Notes: generated from the letters alone by a model not told the origin. 64,000 nucleotides of DNA from HdN1 sp052035295 (GCA_052035295.1 JBPOHS010000002.1:33855-97854); one strand, 5' to 3'. Numbered from the stretch's first letter, positions 43,529 to 52,710 are shown. A program made the numbers and translations.

Positions 43529-44055
43529 GGCGACACTCCTTGCACGGCTGCGGCGGCCACATCCGGCGGCGCGTCACCAATCGAAATATCCGGGAACAGC
43601 TCAACCTTGACGGGTTTTCCATCCTGTTCCTGGGTGGTGATGCGGATATTGTCCATGGTCTGTATCAACGCGTCATAGGGCGTATCCTGCTCCAGTAGCA
43701 CCGTTATGTCCGTCACCTCGGGAAAACGCAGTTTCACTGCCTTGAGGGTGGACACCAATGCCGGGAAGTCATAGCTGCCGTTAGTATTTGGATACACCTT
43801 GAGCGGGCCGGACTGGCGATCAACCAGTTCCATGCGGTTCTTGTACAGGATCACTTCGAGCACGATCGGTTTTTTCGCCGGCTCTTCGAGCGTCGGTGTA
43901 TTGCTGATCGGTGGCAAATTCAGATCGTGCACCGATACCTGGGAAAAAACCGCAGTCACGAGCAAAAAGGGTACCAGCGCCACCATGAGATTCATGAAGG
44001 CGGTAATGTTCAACTCTGTCGGATCGCCATGGTGGCGATTGGAACGACGTCTCAT
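43525..44055 (-). CDS. ExbD/TolR-like protein, first copy
   Basis: The 176-residue protein has a basic cytoplasmic N-terminus, one membrane helix (ITAFMNLMVALVPFLLVTAV) and a periplasmic domain. Its helix carries Asn (FMNLMVALVPF) where the second copy has the proton-carrying Asp, so the two copies are not equivalent and this one may be a structural partner. It follows the ExbB gene by 48 bases. Confidence 0.9.
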   Translation of the reverse strand: MRRRSNRHHGDPTELNITAFMNLMVALVPFLLVTAVFSQVSVHDLNLPPISNTPTLEEPAKKPIVLEVILYKNRMELVDRQSGPLKVYPNTNGSYDFPALVSTLKAVKLRFPEVTDITVLLEQDTPYDALIQTMDNIRITTQEQDGKPVKVELFPDISIGDAPPDVAAAAVQGVSP

Positions 44056-44103
44056 GGGTTCTCCCGCTGCATGGATAGAGGCTTTCCGATGACAGGGGTG
44101 CCG

Positions 44104-44814
44104 TTATTGGCCATTGCCCGATTGCTGCTGTTTCTGGTGCTGGGCTTGCTTGAACACATTGAGGAATTTCACCGATGCCATTTCCATGCTGTCAATCAAC
44201 TGCGTGGTTTTCGATTGCAGGTAGGTAAAGGTCAACAGCAACGGTATGGCCGCAATCAATCCGAGTGCCGTTGTGTTCATCGCAACCGAAATACTGGCCG
44301 AGAGCAGTTCGCCTTTTTGTGAAGGATCGGCGTTCGCCACCGCTGTGAACGCGTCGATCAGACCCATGATGGTGCCGAGCAGCCCCAGCAGGGTGGCAAT
44401 GTTGGCAAACGTGGCGATGTAATGGGTGCGGCGTTCCAGCGAAGGAATCGTTTCCATCAGTCCTTCTTCCATCGCCATTTCGATTTCTTCATGACGGGTC
44501 GCAAACGTGCTGCGGCTCAGTCCGTATACCAGAATGCGGGCAATGGCGCTGTCGGATTGCTTGGCTTCATCGAGGGCGGATTTGAATTTGCCCTGTGTCA
44601 TCAGTGGAAACAGTATTTTCCACATACTCTGATTGCGGCTCTGCACCAGATTGAGATAAATGAAACGTTCCAGCGAGATGGCGAAGCCCACGAGAAACAC
44701 CAGCAGAATGACATACATGAAGGGCCCGCCCTCCACGAAAAAACGCACCGTGTAATCGAAAAAACCTTCCTGGGGTGCGCTGGCGGCAAGGGTGGCGGCG
44801 GCTTCAACTGACAT
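44104..44814 (-). CDS. MotA/TolQ/ExbB proton channel protein
   Basis: The 236-residue protein has three membrane segments: one near the N-terminus (FMYVILLVFLVGFAISLERF) and two near the C-terminus (YIATFANIATLLGLLGTIMG and LGLIAAIPLLLTFTYLQ). The large cytoplasmic loop between is typical of ExbB. With the ExbD proteins it should form a proton-driven inner-membrane motor. It sits after a small exported protein in the operon. Confidence 0.92.
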   Translation of the reverse strand: MSVEAAATLAASAPQEGFFDYTVRFFVEGGPFMYVILLVFLVGFAISLERFIYLNLVQSRNQSMWKILFPLMTQGKFKSALDEAKQSDSAIARILVYGLSRSTFATRHEEIEMAMEEGLMETIPSLERRTHYIATFANIATLLGLLGTIMGLIDAFTAVANADPSQKGELLSASISVAMNTTALGLIAAIPLLLTFTYLQSKTTQLIDSMEMASVKFLNVFKQAQHQKQQQSGNGQ

Positions 44815-44840
44815 GTGACTCTCCTGAACGTATTCTTTGC

Positions 44841-45137
44841 TTACTGCTTGGTTTTATTGGAATTCTGCTGTTTTTCAAGCAGATTAAAGTAATCGATTTC
44901 CCTCTGCAACTCGCCACGGTCGACGGGTTTCAACGCATCGTCGAGCACGGATTTGAACTGACGACTGCCGTTGGCCGGGTTTCCACCCAGTTCGCGCGCC
45001 TGCCAGGGCACCACGTTCAACACCGCCGGGGATTCCTCGGTGCCGATGATGCGGGTGCCTTCTTCAACGTCCTCTGCGTACACAAGGACGGGAGCGGCGA
45101 GGATAACGGTCAGCATGAGTGGGCGCATTATCGTCAT
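44841..45137 (-). CDS. Small exported protein of the ExbBD/TonB cluster
   Basis: The 98-residue product has a signal peptide (MRPLMLTVILAAPVLVYA) and a short mature part of about 75 residues containing PWQARELGG and a charged helical C-terminus. I recognise no family. Its start overlaps the TPR lipoprotein stop by four bases, which supports it as a real gene of the operon. Confidence 0.7.
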   Translation of the reverse strand: MTIMRPLMLTVILAAPVLVYAEDVEEGTRIIGTEESPAVLNVVPWQARELGGNPANGSRQFKSVLDDALKPVDRGELQREIDYFNLLEKQQNSNKTKQ

Positions 45138-45892
45138 TGTGCACCTGCCCGGCGCTTGAGTTCTTTCAGCCAGCCATCCACTTTCTTGTCGCGGGTTTCC
45201 TGCAGGCTTTGATACATCTCGAACTCCTTGATGGCCAAGGCCGTATCGTTCAAGTATAGGTCAGCCAATATGGCGAGATTGAAGTGGGCGCGGTCATAAC
45301 CCGGTGCCAGGCGAATGGCGCTCTCGTAAGCGGCTTTCGCCTGCTTGAAGTTACCGAGTTCGCGGCTCACGATGCCGAGTTCGTTCATGATGCGCGGATT
45401 TTGCGTCGGGCTGGTCATGGACTTTTTCAGCAGGTCTTCGGCTTCGCTGAGGCGACCTTTCTTGCGCAGCAGCACGGCCTGGTTAAGCAAGGGGCCGCTG
45501 AGGTTGGGGTGCCGATTGGAAATGTCACGCAACAAGGCCAGCGCCTGATCATCGTTGCCTGATTTCAGGGCCGTCATGGCCTGTGCATATTGGGCGCGTG
45601 CCGCCTTGGCGTCTTTCTCGGCACCGGGAGCGAGCACCATGGGCAGGTTTTCGGTTTTCTTTGCGCCGGGAGTGGTCTTTGGCGCGGCCTTGTCCTTGAC
45701 CGCTTTGTCATTCGCGCCGGAGTCGTCATCATCCTTGCCGCCAAACAGCCCGCCACTGAACAGCGCGGCATCGGCTTTTTTCGCGACTTTCTCAGAATCT
45801 GCATCGCCTTTGTCTGGCGCCGTGGCGCAAGCACTCAGCCACAGAGCCATTCCGGCAAGGGCGAGGTGACGCTGGAACTCAGTAAATCGCAT
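45134..45892 (-). CDS. TPR lipoprotein of the ExbBD/TonB cluster
   Basis: The 252-residue protein carries a lipoprotein signal (HLALAGMALWLSAC) with the lipidated cysteine near residue 22, a charged low-complexity linker to about 85, and TPR repeats (for example NELGIVSRELGNFKQAKAAYESAI) to the end. The ATG at 45892 is the conserved start and overlaps the end of the large TPR gene by 14 bases; the frame is open upstream only as a shadow of that gene. In the Agl/Glt machinery, GltE is a TPR lipoprotein in a similar place. Confidence 0.85.
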   Translation of the reverse strand: MRFTEFQRHLALAGMALWLSACATAPDKGDADSEKVAKKADAALFSGGLFGGKDDDDSGANDKAVKDKAAPKTTPGAKKTENLPMVLAPGAEKDAKAARAQYAQAMTALKSGNDDQALALLRDISNRHPNLSGPLLNQAVLLRKKGRLSEAEDLLKKSMTSPTQNPRIMNELGIVSRELGNFKQAKAAYESAIRLAPGYDRAHFNLAILADLYLNDTALAIKEFEMYQSLQETRDKKVDGWLKELKRRAGAQ

Positions 45893-48800
45893 CGACGTAG
45901 TCCTCCCCGAGTTCCGGCTTCCTGTAACGGCCAGGCTGCAATTCACCCAGCGACATGAAGCTCTTCTGTATCCACTGATCCCAGGTGCCATCGGCCACGC
46001 GGCCGGTGTTGGCTTCGAGAATCTCGATTGCCTTGTCTTCCATTGGAAGCGCCTGGTCTTCCAGCAACAATTCGTATTCCTCCAGCGCGTCGTCTGCGAG
46101 GCCCGCCGGACGTTCGCTCGCCATGATGGCCTTGGCAAAATTGCGGTAGGCCTCGCCCAGCCGGAAAGTGGCTGCCGTCGTGAATTGCAGCACGCCAATC
46201 TCGGCGGTACTGGCATAAGCGTTAAGCACGGCGTCCATGGCCTGTTTCTTCTGCTTGATCGATGTCGCCAGCGGTTGCGTCAACGGAATGCTGACAAAGC
46301 GCTGGAACAACGGCTCGGCGTTACGGAAACTGGCTTCGGCGGCCAACAGACGGGTGCGATTGGTATTCTGGCTGCCGCCTTTCTGATAGGAATCCACCAC
46401 TCTGGCCAGCCAGGCATCGCGTTGTGCTGCATTGCCGTCTTCTTCATTGAGCAGGGCAATTTTGTATTGGAGTTCGACGCGTTGTGCGAACGGAAGATCC
46501 TTTTTCTCGGCCAACTGGGCGTATAAACGGATCGCTTCGCGGCGATTGCCCTTGTTTTCCTGCAATTCTGCCGCTTGTGTCAGTGCTGCCAGAGCAACCT
46601 CGGCGTTATCCGGGTTGAGGGCAGCCACTTGTTCCAGTTCGCGCGCCGAACCTTCATAGTTACCCATTTTCTCGTAGGCGACACTCAGCTTGGCCGGTAC
46701 CGACTTCGCCAGCTCGTGATCGGGGAAAGTGCGACGGAAGTTCTCCAGTACCTTGACTGCTTCCCCATACTGTTGGGTTTCCATCAACAGGTTGGCGGCA
46801 TCGTAATCTGCCTTGGCGCGGACATCGGACTCCGGTGCCGCAGAAGCCACTTTCTGGTATTGGCGGGCGGCTTCAGCCTTCATGCCTTCCTTCTCAAGCA
46901 GTTCGGCTTGTTTGTAGATGGCGGTGGCATGGCGCTCGGTGAAAATCTTGCGCTCGGCAGCCGACAATGACGGGAAGCTCAGGATCTTCTTGATCGAAGT
47001 CTCAGCCGCCACGAAATTGCCTTCGTCGAACTGGGCGTTGGCCTGCACGATCCAGGCTTTCTCGTATAACGTCTGCGGTACAGGGGGAACACGCATGATG
47101 ATCAGCTCAGCCGTCTTCTGCGCGCCTTTCATGTCGTTGAGCGCCAGCTGACTGTCGAGCACGTTTTCCATGAGCTCCGGCACATGGGCGTCGCTGGGCC
47201 ACGCCTTCACAAAACGCAGGGTGCTGGAAATTTCCTTGGTGATCCAGCCTTCGCGGGCAGGATCGGTGCGCGACATCTTCTTCAGATAGCCTTCATACGA
47301 TAGCAGGGCGAAATAACCGGCTTTCTGCGAGTTTTCATGCGCCTCGTAGTCGTAAGCCGTGCGCTCGAATTCCTCGATGGCGTTCTGGTAATCCTCGGCT
47401 GCGAACAAGGCTTCACCCAGCAACGAGTTCATGAGGGGCGCGTTCTTGTCCTTGGGAAAGGTCGCCAGGTACTCACGATACCAGCGCGCCGCTTCCATAT
47501 ATTGTTGGGGCGTTTTGCCGGCCTGCGCTTCGGCGTGATAGTGCTGCGCCAGTTCGACCAGATGCAGTTTCAGTTCCTCGCCATAACCGGCGCGAATCTC
47601 GGGAGTAGCCTGTTTCCAGTAGCTGCTGAACACGCCGTAACGCTGTACGAAGGCCTGCTTTTCACCCAGCACGAGCGACGGGAATCCGCCTTTGGCAAAC
47701 ACCGCGATCTTTTTCGAAGACAATGAGGGTGCCTGCGGATGCAACGGGTGCTTGTCGACGAAAGCGCCATAGGCGTCGGCGGCATCCTTGTAACGTTCCT
47801 GGAACACGTAAAGCTGAGCCAGGGCGGTATAAATGCGATCCTCGTAATGACGCTCTCCCTTGTCACCGAAATAGACGGCAACGCTGGGTGGCCCATCGAG
47901 GTTGGAAAAAGCCAGCGCCGTAACGCGCAGGGTATCGTCCTCGAACTGGTGACGTGTGCTGGAGCGCGCGTCTTCCTTCGGCGTGGCTGCATCAGCCACT
48001 TCGGCGTCAGCCGGTTTGACCGCCGTGTCTTTCGCGGCCACGGCAGGCTCTTTCTCTGCCTTGGCGCCAGCCTTGGCTTTTTCGTCCTTGGGTGCCCTGA
48101 TCTGCGCCATGCGGGCATCGGCATGCGACTGCTTTTTAACGGGGGCCGGTGGTGGCGGTGGCGGCAGGTAGATGTCCAGCAGGGCGACGAACTGATCCAG
48201 CGATTGCTCGTATTCGCCTTGCTTGTAAAGACTCCAGCCATACTTGTAGAGCGCGTTCTCATAGAAACTGCTCTTGGGTCCGAAGGTCAGGACCGCTTTG
48301 TACGCCTGAATGGCCTCATCGTATTTTCCCAGGATGAAATACTGTTCGCCCCGGCGAAACTGGACTTCATCCATGAGCGGGCTCTGCGGATAACGATCTG
48401 CCAGGGTGTCGAGTGCCGCCAGGGCCAGCTCAGGCTCAGCGTTAAGATCGTGAGCCTTGGCCAGCAGGTAATAGGTATCAGACAGGTCAGCGCCGGCCGG
48501 GGCATCCTTGATCTGATCCTTGTAGAGTTCGATGGCCTTGGTGTAATTGATGTTTTTGTCCGCCGTCGTGCCAGTGTTCACGCCGGGTTGTTCGGTATCG
48601 TCCAACCCCGATGCCATCAGGTTTTCTTCGGCAGCGACCATGGTAATGTCGGCCATGCGGCGCAGGGCATCGGCACGTTGTTCAGGCGTGGAAAAGAGCG
48701 AGAGTGCGTTGCGGTAAGTGCTGATGACCTGTTCGGCCGGCACTTCATCAAGTGTCTGTTTTTGCAGGCGAATATCTCGACGCGCCAGATCGCCGATAGT

Positions 48801-49112
48801 GTTGGGGTTACGGCTGACGCTTTCGCCGCCAAAGAGGGCGCTTTGATCACGGGTCGCACAGCCACCCAGTGCAACGGCAAGGGCCAGCGCCGAGAGGTGA
48901 AACCAGCGAGCAGGAGCTCGTGCGTTGGATGTCGTCGTTATTGTTTTTCCAGGCTTCACCGCAAATGCCTTTTTAGTCTGAACTGTGTCGCCCAAAGCAC
49001 TTCTGTCATTCAAAGCACTCTTATCATCCACAGCGCTCTTGTCATCCAAGGCACTATTGTCATTCAAGGCTCTCTCCGGGGTCACACGCAAGTCATCTCC
49101 GGGCGAATGCAA
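45879..49112 (-). CDS. Large TPR lipoprotein, first gene of the ExbBD/TonB cluster
   Basis: The protein is about 1025-1077 residues depending on the start. A lipobox is visible (FHLSALALAVALGGC), then many TPR units through the whole length, so it should be an envelope-anchored scaffold like GltD. The start is uncertain. The open frame reaches a TTG at 49112 and includes a run of six-residue repeats (A-L-x-D-x-S), but a GTG at 48959 lies a normal distance before the signal peptide and has AAGG nearby. No ATG exists upstream of the lipobox. The true start should be checked by conservation. Confidence 0.82.
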   Translation of the reverse strand: MHSPGDDLRVTPERALNDNSALDDKSAVDDKSALNDRSALGDTVQTKKAFAVKPGKTITTTSNARAPARWFHLSALALAVALGGCATRDQSALFGGESVSRNPNTIGDLARRDIRLQKQTLDEVPAEQVISTYRNALSLFSTPEQRADALRRMADITMVAAEENLMASGLDDTEQPGVNTGTTADKNINYTKAIELYKDQIKDAPAGADLSDTYYLLAKAHDLNAEPELALAALDTLADRYPQSPLMDEVQFRRGEQYFILGKYDEAIQAYKAVLTFGPKSSFYENALYKYGWSLYKQGEYEQSLDQFVALLDIYLPPPPPPAPVKKQSHADARMAQIRAPKDEKAKAGAKAEKEPAVAAKDTAVKPADAEVADAATPKEDARSSTRHQFEDDTLRVTALAFSNLDGPPSVAVYFGDKGERHYEDRIYTALAQLYVFQERYKDAADAYGAFVDKHPLHPQAPSLSSKKIAVFAKGGFPSLVLGEKQAFVQRYGVFSSYWKQATPEIRAGYGEELKLHLVELAQHYHAEAQAGKTPQQYMEAARWYREYLATFPKDKNAPLMNSLLGEALFAAEDYQNAIEEFERTAYDYEAHENSQKAGYFALLSYEGYLKKMSRTDPAREGWITKEISSTLRFVKAWPSDAHVPELMENVLDSQLALNDMKGAQKTAELIIMRVPPVPQTLYEKAWIVQANAQFDEGNFVAAETSIKKILSFPSLSAAERKIFTERHATAIYKQAELLEKEGMKAEAARQYQKVASAAPESDVRAKADYDAANLLMETQQYGEAVKVLENFRRTFPDHELAKSVPAKLSVAYEKMGNYEGSARELEQVAALNPDNAEVALAALTQAAELQENKGNRREAIRLYAQLAEKKDLPFAQRVELQYKIALLNEEDGNAAQRDAWLARVVDSYQKGGSQNTNRTRLLAAEASFRNAEPLFQRFVSIPLTQPLATSIKQKKQAMDAVLNAYASTAEIGVLQFTTAATFRLGEAYRNFAKAIMASERPAGLADDALEEYELLLEDQALPMEDKAIEILEANTGRVADGTWDQWIQKSFMSLGELQPGRYRKPELGEDYVDAIY
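48999..49070. repeat. 18-bp tandem repeat, four copies
   Basis: On the reverse strand four 18-base units follow each other and encode A-L-N-D-N-S, A-L-D-D-K-S, A-V-D-D-K-S and A-L-N-D-R-S, with a partial fifth unit after. Several differences between units are silent third-position changes. The repeat lies between two possible start codons of the large TPR lipoprotein, so it may be translated or may be part of the 5' leader. Confidence 0.85.
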
Positions 49113-49282
49113 GCGTTAGGCCCAGATGAGAAAGGGTAGCGTGTCCTATATGATATACAACCACTTATCAGAAAACCATGTGACCGCGCGTTATGGTGCA
49201 GCCCGTCGATCATTATCGCAACTCGACCGGCTTGATGGGGTGACATGCACCACAGAATCGCTGATGAATTAGTCAGCTTTTG

Positions 49283-49309
49283 AACACAGGGCGGATGGCG
49301 CCTTGTGTT
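49283..49309. other. Eleven-base-pair hairpin in a divergent gap
   Basis: AACACAGGGCG (49283-49293) pairs with CGCCTTGTGTT (49299-49309), with one G-U pair and a five-base loop. The 275-base gap lies between the reverse TPR operon and the forward exonuclease gene. It could fold in the exonuclease leader RNA or be a protein site. The rest of the gap shows only AT-rich promoter-like sequence near 49147-49160. Confidence 0.4.
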
Positions 49310-49387
49310 AGCGTTCCTCTGAATCTAGAGTGCCTCTGAAAGCGGTGGTTATGGATTGTTCTATCTGTTGAAACCGGAGCCAGATTT

Positions 49388-50332
49388 TTGCAGACACATT
49401 TACATCCGATCAAACCTGCCTCGGCACCTGCCGTTGCGCTGATTGCCATCGATGCACCTATGCTGGTGTTCCAGGCGTTCTACGGAATTCCTGATACGTT
49501 CCATGACGCGCAAGGGCGTGCCGTGAACGCCGTGTTCGGATTTGCCTTGCGATTGATGGAGTTACTGACGCACATCGACTACAACGGCGGGGGTCAGCGT
49601 GTCGTGCTGTGTTGGGATGAAAGCCTGGGCTCGGGATTTCGCCATCGCTTGTATCCTCCTTACAAGGCCAACCGACCGGTGGCTGACGAGGCGTTCCTCT
49701 ATCAGATACAACGATGCAGTGAAATTGCCGATGCATTTGGGCTCTGTCAGCGTGGCAGTGAAGAATTCGAAGCAGATGACCTGATTGCGTCTCTGGTTCA
49801 CCAACAACACCTGGCCGGCGCAACGGCCTTGATCGTCTCCCAGGACAAGGATCTGGCGCAGCTGGTAACACCGGGGGATCAGTGGTGGGCCTTTCCCCGG
49901 CAGTCGGCGCAGGGGCACGACGGATTGCTGGAACACTGGCAGATTCCGTTGGCCAGCATAGCCGACTACCTCGCGCTGTGTGGCGATGCGGTCGACAATA
50001 TACCGGGGGTGCGTGGCGTCGGTGCAGTCACCGCGAAAGTGCTGTTGCAGGCGTTTCCGACGCTGGATGAGCTGTATGCGAACCTCGATGGATTGGCCGC
50101 GTTGCCATTGCGTGGTGCTGCGGGGTTACAAAAGAAATTGGCACAACAGCAGGAAGAGGCTTTCCTGTTCCGGGAGCTGACGCGCTTGCGTCGCGATGCC
50201 TTGTCGGCGCAGGACTGGGATGGCATGGTCTGTATAACGCCACAGGTGCAGGCGTTGGAGCAGGTGCTGACCGCATGTGGCCTGTGGGGGCGGACACAGG
50301 GCAAGGTCCGTCAGTTTTTTCAATCCAGATAG
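49388..50332 (+). CDS. 5'-3' exonuclease of the PolI N-terminal/Xni family
   Basis: The 314-residue protein is a stand-alone flap endonuclease or exonuclease like Xni (ExoIX) or the PolI 5' domain, acting on 5' ends and flaps in DNA. The acidic metal-binding residues lie in IAIDAPML, FEADDLIASLV and VSQDKDLAQLV, and the helix-three-turn-helix DNA-binding motif is GDAVDNIPGVRGVGAVTAKV. The start is a TTG at 49388 with GGAG at 49376-49379; no suitable ATG precedes the conserved first strand. It is followed by pdxB on the same strand. Confidence 0.88.
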   Translation: MQTHLHPIKPASAPAVALIAIDAPMLVFQAFYGIPDTFHDAQGRAVNAVFGFALRLMELLTHIDYNGGGQRVVLCWDESLGSGFRHRLYPPYKANRPVADEAFLYQIQRCSEIADAFGLCQRGSEEFEADDLIASLVHQQHLAGATALIVSQDKDLAQLVTPGDQWWAFPRQSAQGHDGLLEHWQIPLASIADYLALCGDAVDNIPGVRGVGAVTAKVLLQAFPTLDELYANLDGLAALPLRGAAGLQKKLAQQQEEAFLFRELTRLRRDALSAQDWDGMVCITPQVQALEQVLTACGLWGRTQGKVRQFFQSR

Positions 50333-50340
50333 CTGAACTC

Positions 50341-50364
50341 TTAACCTGACAATTAACCTGACAA
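50341..50364. repeat. Exact 12-bp tandem duplication
   Basis: TTAACCTGACAA occurs twice in a row at 50341-50352 and 50353-50364, in the short gap between the exonuclease stop and the pdxB ribosome site. It is probably a recent slippage event with no function. Confidence 0.9.
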
Positions 50365-50386
50365 TGGCGATAAAACAGGTAGCAGA

Positions 50387-51559
50387 ATGAAAATCCTGAT
50401 CGATGAAAACATGCCCCTGGCGGAAACCTTGTTTTCATCCCTGGGCACGGTGGTCAAGAAGCCGGGGCGCAGTATCACACGTAACGACCTGGTTGATGTC
50501 GATGCCTTGATGGTGCGCTCGGTAACCCGTGTCGACGCGGCAACCCTCGCGGGAACCCCCGTGAAATTTGTCGGCACGGCCACCATCGGCACCGACCATC
50601 TGGCATTGACGGAATTGGCCAGTCTGGGCGTCACCGTGGCCAACGCGGCGGGCTGTAACGCCCAGGCTGTGGTCGAATACGTGTGCGCGGCCTTGCTGCA
50701 CCTGGAAAAATCCCGGCACATAAACTGGCGGCAGGCAACCGTGGGCATTGTCGGTGTGGGTAACGTGGGACATCGGCTGCGTTCGACCCTGCAAGCCATC
50801 GGCTGTAAGGTCATCGCCTGTGATCCGCCACTCGCAGAGGCGGGCGAGCAAGGGCTGCACGATTTTCATGACCTGCTGGCCGCCGACATCATCAGTTTTC
50901 ATACGCCTTTGACGCGTGCGGGCGCCTATCCCACGTGGCATTTGGCTGATCAGCGCTGGCTGCGGCAATTGCGCCCCGCCAGTGTGCTGATCAATGCGGC
51001 GCGTGGCCCGGTTATCGACAATCAAGCGCTGCACGAACTATTGAGCGAACGCCACGATTTGTCAGTCGTGCTGGATGTGTGGGAAGGCGAACCGCTGCTG
51101 AATCGCGAACTGGCCCGCCAGGTCGATATCACCACACCGCATATTGCCGGTTACAGTTTTGACGGCAAAGCCAAGGGAACGTGGCAAATATACGAGCAAT
51201 TTTGTCATTTCCTGAATGTGTCGGTGGAGGGTGACTGGCGTGCCCTGGTGCCGGCAGACCACACCGTAACGCTGGATCTGCGGTCGCTGGCGATCGATGC
51301 CAATGCAGCGTCTGTCGTGCAGCGTGCCTATCGCATTCTGGAAGACGATGCGGCATTGCGCGCCACCTTGCAAAGTTCCGACGATGCACGGGCCAAGGCT
51401 TTCGATCACTTGCGCAAGGACTACCGATTGCGCCGGGAATTCTCGACCGTGGTGCTGCAGCATGTCGAAGCCATCGCGCATTGGCCAGAGCAGGAGCGTC
51501 TGCTGCTGTCGGCGCTCGGTTTCAACCTCAAGGAGTCGCCTGCATGCGTCTTGGCCTGA
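50387..51559 (+). CDS. pdxB: Erythronate-4-phosphate dehydrogenase
   Basis: PdxB oxidises 4-phosphoerythronate to the 2-oxo acid, the second step of the DXP-dependent pyridoxal phosphate pathway found in Gammaproteobacteria. The 390-residue protein shows the D-2-hydroxyacid dehydrogenase plan: GTATIGTDHLAL and GCNAQAVVEYV near the N-terminus, the NAD-binding GVGNVG in VGIVGVGNVGHRL, the arginine loop INAARGPVIDN, and TPHIAGYSFDGKAKGT before the PdxB-specific C-terminal dimerisation domain. It overlaps the next gene by 16 bases. Confidence 0.96.
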   Translation: MKILIDENMPLAETLFSSLGTVVKKPGRSITRNDLVDVDALMVRSVTRVDAATLAGTPVKFVGTATIGTDHLALTELASLGVTVANAAGCNAQAVVEYVCAALLHLEKSRHINWRQATVGIVGVGNVGHRLRSTLQAIGCKVIACDPPLAEAGEQGLHDFHDLLAADIISFHTPLTRAGAYPTWHLADQRWLRQLRPASVLINAARGPVIDNQALHELLSERHDLSVVLDVWEGEPLLNRELARQVDITTPHIAGYSFDGKAKGTWQIYEQFCHFLNVSVEGDWRALVPADHTVTLDLRSLAIDANAASVVQRAYRILEDDAALRATLQSSDDARAKAFDHLRKDYRLRREFSTVVLQHVEAIAHWPEQERLLLSALGFNLKESPACVLA

Positions 51560-52653
51560 TCATCAACCCGCTGGCGGGAATCGGCGGTGCCACCGGCCTG
51601 AAAGGAAGCGATGGCAATGCCGCGCAGGAAGCACTTGCGCGGGGTGCCGAGAAACGCGCTCCCTCACGGGCGAGGCACACCCTGGAAATGCTGTTGCCGT
51701 GGCGGGACAAACTCACGATTTATACCTGGGCTGGCGAGATGGGGCAAACCGTGGCAGAGACATTGGGCTTCACCACGGTCGTTACTGGCGCCTCCGCGGC
51801 GGAAACCACATCGGCCCTCGATACCGAAGCAGCCGCGAGAATGCTGGCCGATGTTCCGGTCGACCTGATCCTGTTTGCCGGTGGAGATGGCACGGCTCGC
51901 AACATGGTGAATGCGGTGGGCACCCGCGTTCCTGTGCTTGGCATTCCGGCGGGGGTGAAAATTCATAGCGGCGTTTATGCGGTCAACCCCCAGGGTGCCG
52001 GGGAAATCCTGCAGCGCTTGCTCAAGGGCGAGCTGGTAGCACTGGCCGATTCCGAAGTGCGGGATATCGATGAAAATGCTTTCCGTGAGGGGCGGGTGGT
52101 TGCCCGACCCTACGGTGAGTTGCGTGTCCCTGCCGAAGGGCGTTACCTGCAAAACGTCAAGTGTGGCGGCAAGCCACCGGAAACCTTGTTACTCGCCGAG
52201 ATCGCGGCTGACGTGATCGAACAGCTGGACGACGATACCTTGTACATTGTCGGCCCAGGAACGACGACGCGTGCCATTCTGGAAGAGCTGCATCAACCTC
52301 ACACGCTGCTGGGCGTGGATTTGTTGCGGGGCCGCGAATGCATTGGTAATGACCTGACCGAAGCGCAGTTATGGAATGCGGTACAGGGTCATCCTTTCAG
52401 GATCATCGTGACCGCCATTGGCGGACAGGGCCATGTGTTTGGTCGTGGCAACCAGCAAATCAGCCCCCGTCTCATCGACACCGCCGGCAAGGATAACATT
52501 TGGGTGGTGGCGACCCGGACGAAACTGTCCGAGCTGCAAGGAAGGCCGCTCAGGCTGGATACCGGCGATGCGGAACTTGATCGCAGGCTCGCAGGCTATA
52601 TTCGTGTCACCGTCGGCTATCAGGACTACGTACTTTACGAAATCGCCGACTGA
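51544..52653 (+). CDS. ATP-NAD kinase family protein
   Basis: The 369-residue protein belongs to the NAD kinase-like family COG3199, relatives of NadK and diacylglycerol kinases. It starts MRLGLIINPLAGIGG and carries the GGDGTARNMVNAVG motif at about residue 118, which binds ATP. It is longer than NadK and its true substrate is not established. I chose the ATG at 51544, which overlaps the pdxB stop by 16 bases; the conserved INPLAG strand starts there. Pairing with pdxB suggests a shared transcript. Confidence 0.88.
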   Translation: MRLGLIINPLAGIGGATGLKGSDGNAAQEALARGAEKRAPSRARHTLEMLLPWRDKLTIYTWAGEMGQTVAETLGFTTVVTGASAAETTSALDTEAAARMLADVPVDLILFAGGDGTARNMVNAVGTRVPVLGIPAGVKIHSGVYAVNPQGAGEILQRLLKGELVALADSEVRDIDENAFREGRVVARPYGELRVPAEGRYLQNVKCGGKPPETLLLAEIAADVIEQLDDDTLYIVGPGTTTRAILEELHQPHTLLGVDLLRGRECIGNDLTEAQLWNAVQGHPFRIIVTAIGGQGHVFGRGNQQISPRLIDTAGKDNIWVVATRTKLSELQGRPLRLDTGDAELDRRLAGYIRVTVGYQDYVLYEIAD

Positions 52654-52710
52654 GCCCCCGACAAGCGCTCAGCCACGGCAGGCCAGGCGCCGTATGTCTG
52701 CCATCGCCGC

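Noticed and set aside
47739..49139. A 466-codon open frame on the plus strand opposite the large TPR lipoprotein
   Set aside because: It is antisense to a clearly coding TPR gene in a tight operon, shows no recognisable domain, and is a typical long shadow frame of GC-rich coding sequence.
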